A DNA stretch of 64,000 bases, taken from NCBI RefSeq assembly GCF_050410795.1, contig NZ_CP191258.1:5332001-5396000 (forward strand). Reading direction: 5' to 3'. Positions 8,501-17,380 of this stretch are shown here, piece after piece (the first letter of the stretch is position 1; every line of letters starts with the position of its first letter). The notes beneath the pieces are model-generated. The model had not been told where the DNA came from, did not search any database, and saw nothing but the letters and a program-made list of their open reading frames with translations. This stretch comes from Fontivita pretiosa (GTDB lineage Bacteria > Planctomycetota > Phycisphaerae > Tepidisphaerales > Tepidisphaeraceae). The position numbers and the translations under genes are program-made.

Positions 8501-10711
8501 CCGACGATGGAACTCGGCATCGACATCGCGCAGTTGAACGCGGTGAACATGCGGAATGTCCCGCCCACGCCGGCCAACTACGCTCAGCGCAGCGGCCGTG
8601 CCGGGCGTAGCGGTCAGCCCGCCCTGGTATTCACCTACTGCGCCTCGGGCAGCCCGCACGACCAGTACTTCTACAGACAGTCGGAGAAGATGGTGGCGGG
8701 CGTGGTCTCCCCGCCGCAAATCGACTTGGCAAACGAGGACTTGATCCGGTCTCACGTTCAGGCCATCTGGCTATCTGAAACGGGCCTGTCCCTCGGAGTC
8801 TCGCTTCGTGACCTGCTTGATCTCACCGGCGACCCGCCATCGCTGGCTCTGCTGCCGCACGTTGAAGCAGCAGTCAACGACGTGAACGCCCGAAATCGGG
8901 CTCGCCACCGTGCCGAGCATGTCCTGAAGATGGTCAGGGAGGACCCGGAAGCAGCTCGCTTCGACACCGCCTGGCTTGACATGGTCCTTTCGCATGTTGG
9001 GACGGAGTTTAACCGTGCTTGCGATCGGTGGCGTGGACTGTATCGGTCGGCCTACGTGCAGGCACAGAAGCAAAGCCAGATCATTTTGGACGCGTCGCGC
9101 AGCCCACAGGACAAGCAGGAAGCTCAACGGCTGCGGCGTGAGGCTGAGGCGCAGCTTCGTCTGCTGATGGACGCAGAGAACATCGTCCAGTCGGACTTTT
9201 ACAGTTACCGCTACTTCGCCAGTGAAGGGTTCCTTCCCGGCTACAACTTCCCCCGCCTGCCGCTATCCGCCTACATCCCAGGCCGCCGGCTGCGCGCGAA
9301 CCGCGATGAATTCGTCTCACGCCCACGCTTTCTGGCCATTTCCGAATTCGGCCCACGCGCCATCGTCTACCATGAGGGCTCCCGGTACATCATCAATCAG
9401 GTCATCCTGCCGGTGCAGGAAGAAGGCGAAGACATTCACACCCGAGTCGCCTTCATCTGCCCTCATTGCGGCTACATGCATCCAGGAGCAGATGGAACCG
9501 GCCCCGACATCTGCGAGCGTTGCCGTTGTCGCCTGGGCTCGCCTCTTCGGCAGCTTTTCCGACTCCAGAACGTGGTGACCAAGCGCCGCGACCGTATCAG
9601 CTGCGACGAAGAAGAACGGCTACGGCATGGTTACGAACTGCGAACTGCCATCCGGTTCGCCGAGCGCGAAGGCGCGGCCTCTTACAGGGTTGCCTCCCTG
9701 GAGGCGGACGGCCGGCCGTTGGCGACCCTGTACTACGGCCATGCCGCTACGCTGTGGCGGATCAACATGGGCTGGAGACGGCGACGCAATCAGGACCAGA
9801 CGGGGTTCGTCCTGGATATCGAACGCGGCTACTGGGCGCGCAGCGATGACGAAACCCCTGACGCCGACGATCCGATGAGTCCTCGACAGCTTCGAGTCAT
9901 TCCGTTCGTTGAGGACCGACGGAACTGTCTGATCTTCGAGCCGGCAAGCAACCTTGGCGCAGGCGCGATGGCCTCGCTCCAGGCCGCATTGAAGAATGCT
10001 ATTCAGGTTCGCTTTGAGCTTGAGGACAGTGAACTTGCGAGCGAACCGATGCCCAGGCCGCAGGATCGGCGGTCGTTGCTTTTCTACGAGTCGGCTGAAG
10101 GCGGCGCTGGCGTCTTGCGCAGGCTCGTCGAAGACGAGTCAGCAGTAAGGCAGGTTGCCGAAGTAGCCTTGCGACTTTGTCACTTCGACCCAGCCACCGG
10201 TGACGACCTGCGGCGAAGCGCCGTGGCGAAGGAGGACTGCGAAGCGGCCTGCTACGACTGCCTGATGAGCTATACGAACCAGCCAGACCATGAGCTGCTT
10301 GACCGCAAGTCGATCCGCGACGTGCTGCGGCAGCTTGCCGCCTGCACCGTGCGGGCGTCGGCCGGCCCCGTTACCAGGGCCGCACATCTGGAACAGTTGT
10401 TGAGACTCGCGGGATCGGAACTGGAACGAAAGTGGCTGCGGTTCATTGATGAGCGGAACTGCCGGCTACCCACCCATGCGCAAGCGAGAATCAGTGCGTG
10501 CAATACCCGCCCCGATTTCCTCTACCGCGATGAGTACTGCGCCATCTACGTTGACGGGCCGCACCATCAGTTCCCCGAGCGTGCCCAGCGCGACCGCGAA
10601 CAGGAATCGGCGCTGGCTGAGCAAGGATGGACGGTCGTGCGCTTCGGCCATGATGGGGACTGGCAGGCGATTCTGGATCGCTATCCCAACATCTTCAGGG
10701 GGCACGAATGA
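5546..10711 (+). CDS. DEAD/DEAH-box helicase with DUF1998 and C-terminal DUF559-like nuclease domain (DISARM/Druantia-like)
   Basis: A 1721-residue superfamily 2 helicase. Seen in order: Walker A TGTGSGKS (about 113-120), Walker B DELH (about 231-234), motif III SATLAS (about 263), CxxC pairs CRECG (about 463) and CLRCG (about 572), helicase motif VI QRSGRAGRSGQ (about 1012), a zinc ribbon CPHC...CERC (about 1304), and the DUF1998 signature with CEAACYDCLMSYTNQ (about 1565). The last about 70 residues, with RPDFLYRDEYCAIYVDGPHH and then GWTVVRF, look like a DUF559/Vsr-type PD-(D/E)xK nuclease fold. Large DUF1998 helicases are hallmarks of DISARM (DrmA/DrmB), Druantia (DruE) and MrfA. Its stop overlaps the next start by 4 nt. 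Length and fusion suggest one protein doing the work of DrmA and DrmB plus a nuclease, which is inference. Confidence 0.85.
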   Translation: MDVFDLRNRLIRDYAKFVRSFIAIQDARIAEYVDHELEEGALWPDPLVQLNPSFEPGETIDELADQGVLHDECRRIFRLKSGPTDTGKPLRLHRHQADAVRVAASGGNYVLTTGTGSGKSLAYIIPIVDHVLRNGTGRGIQAIIVYPMNALANSQTNELVKFIHFGYADDQRPVTFRRYTGQESAEEQQQIVADPPDILLTNYVMLELLLTRPHEKPLVRAASGLRFLVLDELHTYRGRQGADVAMLVRRARNAFSADTLQCVGTSATLASGGRWADQQAEVARVASQILGATVEPQGVIGETLRRMTPEENRQDPMFLSRLAARVSQPSAVPESFEQFLNDPLASWIESTFGVRREPESGRFVRQDPRRITGPSGAAEELSRLTGQPPERCVAAIQQMLLAGYTCLNPDTGFPVFAFRVHQFISGGDTAYASLEPEQHRYVTLHGQQYVPGDRRKVLLPLAFCRECGQEYYCVRLEPDETSGRQRFLPRDLRDTRPEDDSKPGFLYVSTQHPWPDEAKEMLARLPEDWLDADGRILGRRRKELPQAVNVTTDGRLDETGLRAWYLPAPFRFCLRCGVSYGTRQRSDFQKLSTLGSGGRSTATTILSLAAIVHLREMPLAREARKLLSFTDNRQDASLQAGHFNDFVEVGRLRAALYLAAVRAGADGLRHDELAMKVFDALGLRFEDYASDPSARFQARDETNRVLRHVLGYRLYRDLLRGWRVTAPNLEQVGLLVIDYPYLRQVCEATDIWQSAHPSLANASVEQRMEVSRVLLDLMRRSLAVKVEYLDQQFQERLLLQSSQRLIPPWGFDENDQVRDLEHAAVLYPRAYRPGQDYGGDLFLSSYSGFGQYVRRPTTLQAGRLTLDDTARIIRDLLRALQQGGILTVVHEPHADNDVPGYQLLADSMVWKAGDGTRGYYDPIRQPTMSAEGKRPNPFFQQYYRDVARLTHGIEAREHTAQVSYEHRQKREEAFREGRLPVLYCSPTMELGIDIAQLNAVNMRNVPPTPANYAQRSGRAGRSGQPALVFTYCASGSPHDQYFYRQSEKMVAGVVSPPQIDLANEDLIRSHVQAIWLSETGLSLGVSLRDLLDLTGDPPSLALLPHVEAAVNDVNARNRARHRAEHVLKMVREDPEAARFDTAWLDMVLSHVGTEFNRACDRWRGLYRSAYVQAQKQSQIILDASRSPQDKQEAQRLRREAEAQLRLLMDAENIVQSDFYSYRYFASEGFLPGYNFPRLPLSAYIPGRRLRANRDEFVSRPRFLAISEFGPRAIVYHEGSRYIINQVILPVQEEGEDIHTRVAFICPHCGYMHPGADGTGPDICERCRCRLGSPLRQLFRLQNVVTKRRDRISCDEEERLRHGYELRTAIRFAEREGAASYRVASLEADGRPLATLYYGHAATLWRINMGWRRRRNQDQTGFVLDIERGYWARSDDETPDADDPMSPRQLRVIPFVEDRRNCLIFEPASNLGAGAMASLQAALKNAIQVRFELEDSELASEPMPRPQDRRSLLFYESAEGGAGVLRRLVEDESAVRQVAEVALRLCHFDPATGDDLRRSAVAKEDCEAACYDCLMSYTNQPDHELLDRKSIRDVLRQLAACTVRASAGPVTRAAHLEQLLRLAGSELERKWLRFIDERNCRLPTHAQARISACNTRPDFLYRDEYCAIYVDGPHHQFPERAQRDREQESALAEQGWTVVRFGHDGDWQAILDRYPNIFRGHE

Positions 10712-13530
10712 CATACGCCATCGGATCACTGGTGCGTACCCGTGGCCGCGAATGGGTGGTCCTTCCCGAGTCCAGCGACGAGCTGCTTCTCCTACGCCCT
10801 CTGGGCGGCACGGATGATGAAATCGCTGGCGTCTGCACCGCCTTGGAAAGCGTCGAGCCAGCCAGCTTTGACCTGCCCGATCCGGCGCAGGTCGGCGATT
10901 ACCGCTCCTGTCGATTCCTCCGCGATGCCTTGCGGCTGGGCTTCCGGTCCAGCGCAGGACCGTTCCGTTCGTTCGGCCGGATTGCCGTTGAGCCGCGCCC
11001 GTATCAGCTCGTGCCGCTTCTGATGGCGCTGCAACTCGACCCGGTGCGGATTTTGATCGCCGATGACGTGGGGGTCGGCAAGACCGTCGAGGCGGCACTG
11101 ATCGCACGCGAGCTTCTGGATCGTGGCGAATGCCAGGCTCTTTGTGTTCTGTGCCCGCCGCACCTGGCCGAGCAGTGGCAGCGCGAACTGGCCGAGAAGT
11201 TCCACATCGACGCGCGGCTTGTCCTGCCCAGCACGGTGCATCGACTTGAGCGGGAATGCCGTGCAAATCAGTCGATCTTCGACGTGCACCCGTTCACGGT
11301 CGTTTCCATCGACTATATCAAGTCCGACCGCCGGCGCGACGAGTTCATCCGTACCTGCCCGAACCTTGTCATCCTGGATGAGGCCCACTCCTGCGCCTGG
11401 GAACAAGACTCCCGCGCCGGACGACACCAGCGATACACTCTGGTCAAGGACTTGGCGGCAGATGAAAACCGCCACATGATCTTTGTAACAGCCACGCCGC
11501 ACAGCGGCAAAGAGGCCGCCTTTCGCTCGCTCCTGAGCTTTGTGAACAAGGATTTTGCGAACCTCCCCGACGAACTGAGCGGACCGGAAAACGAGCCCTA
11601 TCGCCGGCGACTGGCAGCGCACTTCGTCCAACGACGCCGCGCCGACATCCGGCACTTCCTCGACAAAGAGACCGTCTTCCCCAGCCGGGAAGACCGCGAG
11701 GAACACTACAAGCTCACACCAGAATACAAGGACCTCTTCGATCGCGTGCTGAACTATGCCCGAGAGATCGTGGCGGACAAGACCGGCGGGCAGCACCGGA
11801 TGCGCGTTCGCTGGTGGTCGGCCCTGGCGTTGCTTCGTTCACTTGCATCCAGCCCGGCCGCGGCCGCGGCAACGCTTCGCTCGCGTTCGGCGTCGGCCGA
11901 AACCCTGAGTTGGCAGGAAGCCGACGAAGTTGGCCAGCGCATGGTCTTGGACCAGGAAGACCACGAAGCAGCCGAAACTCCCGACGTTGCCCCGGGCAGC
12001 GACCCCGGCGAAGAAGCCGCCAGCGACGGGTCGCGCCGGCTTCTGGAGCTTGCTCGCCAAGCCGAGAAGCTTGCCGGCGACAAGGACGCCAAGCTGACCA
12101 AGGCGGTGTCCCTGCTTAAGCAGATCATCCACGACGGTTACAATCCCATCGTCTTCTGCCGCTTCATTCCGACCGCCGAATACCTGGCCGAAGAGCTGCG
12201 CCAGCGGCTCGGCAACAGGGTCGCCGTCACTGCCGTAACCGGGCTTCTGCCGCCCGAAGAACGCGAGATTCGCGTCCGCCAACTCGCCGAATCGTCGCCC
12301 CGCGTTCTTGTCTGCACCGACTGCCTCAGCGAAGGCATCAACCTCCAGCAGTACTTCAACGCCGTCGTTCACTACGACCTGTCCTGGAACCCCACCCGCC
12401 ATGAGCAGCGCGACGGCCGCGTTGACCGCTACGGGCAGGCCAGTCCCACCGTCCGCTCCCTGATCTACTACGGCATTGACAACCAGATCGACGGCCTGGT
12501 TCTCGACGTGCTGCTTCGCAAGCACAAGGCCATCCGCAGCTCGCTGGGCATTTCCGTGCCCGTGCCGGCCGACACCAACGCCGTGGTCGAGGCGATCTTC
12601 GAAGGCCTTCTCCTGCGCGAACGCGCCGGCGCACGCGCCGATGACTTGCTCCCCGGCTTCGAGCAATACCTCCAGGACGAGCGCGCCCGGCTGCACACCG
12701 ACTGGGAGAACGCCAGCCAGAAGGAAAAGCGCTCGCGGACCATGTTTGCACAGGAAGGCATTCAGGCGCGCGTCGGCGACGTCGCTCGCGAGCTTGAGGC
12801 CGTCCGATCCGCCATCGGCTCGGCCCGTGACGTCGAATCGTTCACGCGGGACGCGCTCCGCGCCTATGGTGCCTTCGTGACGGATCGGCCCGGCTTCGTC
12901 GAATTCGACCTTCGACAGATACCGCGGGCCTTACGCGAAACATGTGGATTCGTGGAAAGCTTCAAGGCAAAGTTCGAGCTTCCCGTCGATCCGGGCGTGC
13001 TCTACCTCGGCCGCACGCACCCCATCGTCGAAGGGCTGGCCCAGTACGTGCTGAACGCCGCCCTGGACGGCGAAGGCAACGTCGCCCGTCGCTGCGGGGC
13101 CATTCGCACCGACGCCGTGGACCGCTGGACGACCTTGCTGCTGCTTCGCTATCGCTATCACATCGTCACACACCGCGGCGAGCAATCGACGCAGCTCCTG
13201 GCCGAGGATTCCCAGCTTCTCGCCTTTGCCGGTGCGCCCGACAAGGCCCAGTGGCTCGACGCGGCAAAAACCCAGAAGCTCCAGTACGCCGAGCCAAAGC
13301 AGAACATCACACCGTCACAGGCGGCGGATTTCGTACGAAAGGTCATCGACCGCTTCGAGCATCTCCGTCCCAGGATCGAACAGTTCGCCCGCCAACGGGG
13401 TCAGGAGTTACTCGATGCCCATCGCCGCGTCCGCGAGGCAGCGCGCATGCGCGGCGTGCGGTATGAGATTCGACCCGAGCTGCCGGCTGACGTGCTGGGC
13501 ATTTACGTCTTTCTGCCGGCGGGGGCTTAG
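10708..13530 (+). CDS. SNF2-family helicase, DrmD-like
   Basis: A 940-residue SNF2/RapA-type ATPase. The N-terminal GSLVRTRGREWVVLP...LLLRPLGGTDDE resembles the start of the class 1 DISARM SNF2 helicase DrmD. Walker A is DDVGVGKT (about 118-125), motif II is DEAH (about 222-225), motif III SAT is replaced by TATPH, and the C-terminal lobe has CTDCLSEGINLQQY and RHEQRDGRVDRYGQ (about 560-577). A central acidic/Ala-rich segment (about 385-450) is probably a linker. The start overlaps the upstream stop (ATGA), and the methylase follows 2 nt after the stop, so the three genes form one operon. In defence systems of this type it is expected to move along or remodel DNA. Confidence 0.85.
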   Translation: MTYAIGSLVRTRGREWVVLPESSDELLLLRPLGGTDDEIAGVCTALESVEPASFDLPDPAQVGDYRSCRFLRDALRLGFRSSAGPFRSFGRIAVEPRPYQLVPLLMALQLDPVRILIADDVGVGKTVEAALIARELLDRGECQALCVLCPPHLAEQWQRELAEKFHIDARLVLPSTVHRLERECRANQSIFDVHPFTVVSIDYIKSDRRRDEFIRTCPNLVILDEAHSCAWEQDSRAGRHQRYTLVKDLAADENRHMIFVTATPHSGKEAAFRSLLSFVNKDFANLPDELSGPENEPYRRRLAAHFVQRRRADIRHFLDKETVFPSREDREEHYKLTPEYKDLFDRVLNYAREIVADKTGGQHRMRVRWWSALALLRSLASSPAAAAATLRSRSASAETLSWQEADEVGQRMVLDQEDHEAAETPDVAPGSDPGEEAASDGSRRLLELARQAEKLAGDKDAKLTKAVSLLKQIIHDGYNPIVFCRFIPTAEYLAEELRQRLGNRVAVTAVTGLLPPEEREIRVRQLAESSPRVLVCTDCLSEGINLQQYFNAVVHYDLSWNPTRHEQRDGRVDRYGQASPTVRSLIYYGIDNQIDGLVLDVLLRKHKAIRSSLGISVPVPADTNAVVEAIFEGLLLRERAGARADDLLPGFEQYLQDERARLHTDWENASQKEKRSRTMFAQEGIQARVGDVARELEAVRSAIGSARDVESFTRDALRAYGAFVTDRPGFVEFDLRQIPRALRETCGFVESFKAKFELPVDPGVLYLGRTHPIVEGLAQYVLNAALDGEGNVARRCGAIRTDAVDRWTTLLLLRYRYHIVTHRGEQSTQLLAEDSQLLAFAGAPDKAQWLDAAKTQKLQYAEPKQNITPSQAADFVRKVIDRFEHLRPRIEQFARQRGQELLDAHRRVREAARMRGVRYEIRPELPADVLGIYVFLPAGA

Positions 13531-13532
13531 CC

Positions 13533-16500
13533 ATGCAGATCAGCCGACGCAATGCCTTTACCACGATCCGAACCGACGGTGGGCTTCTGCCCGCTGACTT
13601 GCTTCTCCGCATCGCCGAAGGCGACCGCTCCATCGACGGCCTGACGCCGGAAACCTACCACCTGGCCAAGTCTGAGCGACTCAACGAAGCCGCCACGCGG
13701 GCATGGAACCGGCTCCAGGGCGCATGGGAAGGCTTCCGCGCCGGCATGGACAAGCTGCCCGAGTCCGACGCCGGCACAACCCTCACCCGCGAGCGTTGGC
13801 TGCTCATTCTCTTCCAGGAACTCGGCTACGGCCGGCTCCAGACGGCCAAGAGCATTGAAATCCACGGCAAGACCTATCCCGTCAGCCACATCTGGCAGTC
13901 CGTGCCGATCCATCTTGTCTCGTTCCGACAGGAACTCGACCGCCGCTCACCCGGCGCCCGCGGTGCCTCGCGCGCCAGCCCCCACAGCCTGCTCCAGGAG
14001 CTTCTGAACCGCGGCGAAGGCTACCTCTGGGGCTTCGTCTCCAATGGCCTGCGGCTGCGGCTGCTCCGCGACAACGTCTCGCTCACCCGCGCCGCCTGCG
14101 TTGAGTTTGACCTTCAGTCGATGATGGAAGGCGAAGTCTACAGCGACTTTTTCCTTCTGTTCCTGCTCTGCCATCAGTCGCGCGTCGAGGTCCCCGAAGG
14201 CAAGACCATTGAGCACTGCTGGCTGGAGCGCTGGTACAACACCTCGCTCCGCGAAGGCACCCGCGTCCTGGACCACCTTCGCGATGGCGTGGAAAAGGCC
14301 ATCGAAGCCCTGGGCGGCGGATTCCTTTCCCACCCGGCCAATACCGCCCTCCGCGACAAGCTCCGCGCCGGCACACTCTCCACCCAGGATTACTACCGGC
14401 AGGTCCTGCGCGTCGTCTACCGGCTGCTGTTCCTCTTCGTGGCCGAAGACCGCGACCTGCTGCTGCTGCCGGCCGGCGAAGATCCACGCCTCGCCGACGC
14501 TCGCGAACTCTACATTCGTTACTACTCCACTCAACGGCTTCGCCGGCTGGCTGAACGGCGCCGTTCCGCGCGACACGCAGACCTCTACCGCGCCTTGCGC
14601 CTGGTCTTCGCCAAGCTGCATTCCGGCTGCATGCAACTTGCCTTGCCGGCGCTGGGGTCGTACCTGTTCGCCCCCACCTCCACCCCGGACCTCGACGATG
14701 CCGACATCGCCAACGCCGACCTGCTCGTCGCCGTCTGGAATCTCACCTTCACGGCCGACAACAATGTCCGCCGCTCCGTGGACTACCGCAACCTCGGCCC
14801 CGAGGAGCTCGGCAGCGTCTACGAATCCCTCCTGGAGATGCGCCCCGACGTCAACCTCGACGCTGGCCGCTTCACCCTTACCGTCGCCGCCGGCTCTGAA
14901 CGCAAAACCACCGGCTCCTACTACACCCCGAGCAGCCTGGTCAATTGCCTGCTCGATTCGGCCCTGGACCCGGTCCTCGACGAAGCCTGCCAGAAGCCCG
15001 ACCCCGAGCAGGCGCTTCTCGACCTGAAGGTCTGCGATCCGGCTTGCGGCTCCGGCCACTTCCTCATCGCCGCCGCCCACCGCATCGCCAAGCGCCTCGC
15101 GGCCATCCGCGCCGGCGAAGATGAACCCGCTCCCGAGTCCATCCAGCACGCCCTGCGCGACGTGGTCGGCCGGTGCATCTACGGCGTGGACGTCAATCCC
15201 ATGGCCGTGGAACTGTGCAAGATCAACCTCTGGCTCGAAGCCCTGGAACCCGGTCGGCCACTGAGCTTCCTCGATCACCACATCCGCTGCGGCAACAGCC
15301 TGCTCGGAACCACCCCGGCCCTGATGAAGCGAGGCATCCCCGACGACGCCTTCAAGCCCATCGAGGGCGACGACCGCGCTGTCTGCTCCGAACTCAAGCG
15401 TCGCAACCGCGATGAACGCCGCGGCCAGGGGCAACTGGCCTTCGACCAGCCGCAGTGGCTCAAGCTCGGCAACTTCGTGCAGTCCTTTGCCAACCTGACC
15501 GCCGAAGACGACTCCACTCCCCAGGCTCTTGCCGCCAAGGAACGACACTTCGTCGAACTTGTGCGCTCGACGCCCTACGAGAACGCCTGGCTGCTCGCCG
15601 ACGCCTGGTGCGCCGCCTTCGTCTGTGAAAAACGCGGCGGCGCGCCGCTGGAGATCACCCAGGCCATCTTCCGCCGCTGGGAAGCCAATCCCCACCACAT
15701 CACCCCGGCCCAGAAGGACCAACTGCTCGCCTTGCGCGAGCAGTACAAGTTCTTCCACTGGCACCTGGCCTTCCCCGAGGTCTTCAAGCCCAAGCCTACT
15801 GACCAGATCGACGAAGATGAGCTGACCGGCTGGTCAGGCGGCTTCGACGCGATACTTGGCAACCCACCCTATGGTGCTGCACAGTCACACAGAGAGAGGC
15901 TCTTACTCAATTCTATCCAGCCGGTAGGCTCTGCGACCGCGAATAGCGCCGCCGATTTCCTTTTGTTGTGCCAACGAGCGATCCGCCCAAATCGCAGAGT
16001 AGGCTTGGTCGTTCCCAAGTCGCTCACCTACTCCTTCTCATGGGTTCCTGTTCGCGACGATCTTCTTCCCTCGATAGAACAGGTTATCGACGTTAGTGAA
16101 GCATGGGAGGAAGTACTTCTCGAACAGGTCTTGGTGACCTACACAAGTCGGCTATCTGACACCAATGCTCCGACACAGCGGCTTGGTCGCATGACCGGGA
16201 GCACCATTGAATGGGCGGTGGACGAAGCGTCTGAGGCCGTTCAGCGGTTTGGCATCATACCAACGGGATTGACCGAGCGCGATACGCAAATAGTTGCTGC
16301 CATGCTTCGCAACTCAGATAGGTTACTTGACCGCATCTGTGCGACCCAGCGGGGCACAGGTTTGCAGAGCCTTGTCGTAACCGATGGAACGATACCGGTG
16401 CTTGCGGGAAGGGACATAGCCGACTTCGAGCTTAGACCCATCGAGCGTTTCATCACTGAAGACATCCTCGCTAGGGCACCTGTGCGACTCACGCAGGGGC

Positions 16501-16931
16501 CTACCGCGGTCTTCCAGAATATCGTGGCTCACATCACTCGCCCTGAGAATCACATCAAACTTACCGGATGCGTTGTGACCGACAGGGTTGCTTGCCTCGA
16601 TACGGTAAATCTCGTTACACCATTAAGCTCCGATGTATCGCCGTGGGCGATTGCGGCTTTTCTGATGAGCGACATCGTGAATTGGTTCGTTTATGTGTGC
16701 ATCTACAACCGCGCGGTGCGGACTATGCACTTCGATGGGTATTTTCTGAGGAAGATACCTGTACCGAAGACCGACCTGTTCGGAATCCTCGACCAACACG
16801 GAAAGGCCCTTTCCGAAGAACCGCGGAACAAGGCCCTATGGGGCCAGCTTAACGACGTTGTGTATGCGGCATTTGGTGTACCGTCAGATCTTGCGATAGC
16901 CATCAGCAAGGGACGCAAGCCCCGCTGGTGA
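13533..16931 (+). CDS. Eco57I-type N6-adenine DNA methylase (DrmMI-like), mosaic 3' end
   Basis: An 1132-residue class gamma-like amino-methyltransferase. SAM motif I VCDPACGSGHFL is at about 500, IYGVDVNPMAVELCKINLW (motif II region) at about 549, and catalytic motif IV GNPPY at about 776. The N-terminal 450 residues form the long helical region typical of DISARM class 1 and type IIG methylases. Just after NPPY (about nt 15880) the DNA changes to lower GC with TTA, AAT and GAT codons, and the protein continues as a different TaqI/Eco57I-like specificity region ending PSDLAIAISKGRKPRW. The ending usual for the high-GC part is found separately at 17381-17851. The gene is therefore probably a recombinant with a new target-recognition domain. 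It looks intact and may be functional. Confidence 0.87.
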   Translation: MQISRRNAFTTIRTDGGLLPADLLLRIAEGDRSIDGLTPETYHLAKSERLNEAATRAWNRLQGAWEGFRAGMDKLPESDAGTTLTRERWLLILFQELGYGRLQTAKSIEIHGKTYPVSHIWQSVPIHLVSFRQELDRRSPGARGASRASPHSLLQELLNRGEGYLWGFVSNGLRLRLLRDNVSLTRAACVEFDLQSMMEGEVYSDFFLLFLLCHQSRVEVPEGKTIEHCWLERWYNTSLREGTRVLDHLRDGVEKAIEALGGGFLSHPANTALRDKLRAGTLSTQDYYRQVLRVVYRLLFLFVAEDRDLLLLPAGEDPRLADARELYIRYYSTQRLRRLAERRRSARHADLYRALRLVFAKLHSGCMQLALPALGSYLFAPTSTPDLDDADIANADLLVAVWNLTFTADNNVRRSVDYRNLGPEELGSVYESLLEMRPDVNLDAGRFTLTVAAGSERKTTGSYYTPSSLVNCLLDSALDPVLDEACQKPDPEQALLDLKVCDPACGSGHFLIAAAHRIAKRLAAIRAGEDEPAPESIQHALRDVVGRCIYGVDVNPMAVELCKINLWLEALEPGRPLSFLDHHIRCGNSLLGTTPALMKRGIPDDAFKPIEGDDRAVCSELKRRNRDERRGQGQLAFDQPQWLKLGNFVQSFANLTAEDDSTPQALAAKERHFVELVRSTPYENAWLLADAWCAAFVCEKRGGAPLEITQAIFRRWEANPHHITPAQKDQLLALREQYKFFHWHLAFPEVFKPKPTDQIDEDELTGWSGGFDAILGNPPYGAAQSHRERLLLNSIQPVGSATANSAADFLLLCQRAIRPNRRVGLVVPKSLTYSFSWVPVRDDLLPSIEQVIDVSEAWEEVLLEQVLVTYTSRLSDTNAPTQRLGRMTGSTIEWAVDEASEAVQRFGIIPTGLTERDTQIVAAMLRNSDRLLDRICATQRGTGLQSLVVTDGTIPVLAGRDIADFELRPIERFITEDILARAPVRLTQGPTAVFQNIVAHITRPENHIKLTGCVVTDRVACLDTVNLVTPLSSDVSPWAIAAFLMSDIVNWFVYVCIYNRAVRTMHFDGYFLRKIPVPKTDLFGILDQHGKALSEEPRNKALWGQLNDVVYAAFGVPSDLAIAISKGRKPRW

Positions 16932-16957
16932 AGCTGTGATTGAACAAGGAGCCAACT

Positions 16958-17308
16958 ATGGACCTGACGCTATTCGGGAAGTTTGATCGCCTCCTCCTTG
17001 AGGTCGAGCTTGCGCCAACCAGTCGGGCAGATTTCGACGATCGTTACAAGGCCATCACGGGAGAGAACCCCGTCACAAGCGACTACTACAAAGTGCAGAA
17101 CAACAAGTGGGGTTTGGAGTGCCGCATATACTTTGACGCGCCTCACTGGGTAGCAGAGAGTCTTGGAACGCTTGGGTACACCGTCGAGTCGCGGCCGGGG
17201 GGCGGTTACCGTTCCGAATATCAGTTTCGCGTAAACAGCCAGAATTTGTTTTGGCAACTCGTGCAACATGGCTATCGACTGGGGCCAAACGCACCGATTC
17301 CATCATGA
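16958..17308 (+). CDS. Hypothetical small protein in the inserted segment
   Basis: A 116-residue protein of unrecognised family. AAGGAG (16946-16951) precedes the ATG at 16958, which is preferred over a TTG at 16940. It starts MDLTLFGKFDRLLLEVELA and has mixed alpha/beta character with no signal peptide, membrane segment or cysteine cluster, and ends NAPIPS. It lies 26 nt after the methylase, on the same strand, inside the lower-GC segment that appears to have been brought in with the new methylase 3' end. It could be a passenger of that donor restriction-modification locus. Confidence 0.6.
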   Translation: MDLTLFGKFDRLLLEVELAPTSRADFDDRYKAITGENPVTSDYYKVQNNKWGLECRIYFDAPHWVAESLGTLGYTVESRPGGGYRSEYQFRVNSQNLFWQLVQHGYRLGPNAPIPS

Positions 17309-17380
17309 TCTCAAGGATTCAGAGAATGGACCAAGCTGTAACTCGAGGACGAGTTCTGACACCAAGGCAGACTCGCCAAA

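Noticed and set aside
13947..15764. 605-aa minus-strand ORF under the methylase
   Set aside because: Antisense of the methylase; low-complexity Gly/Ala/Val sequence, no domain.
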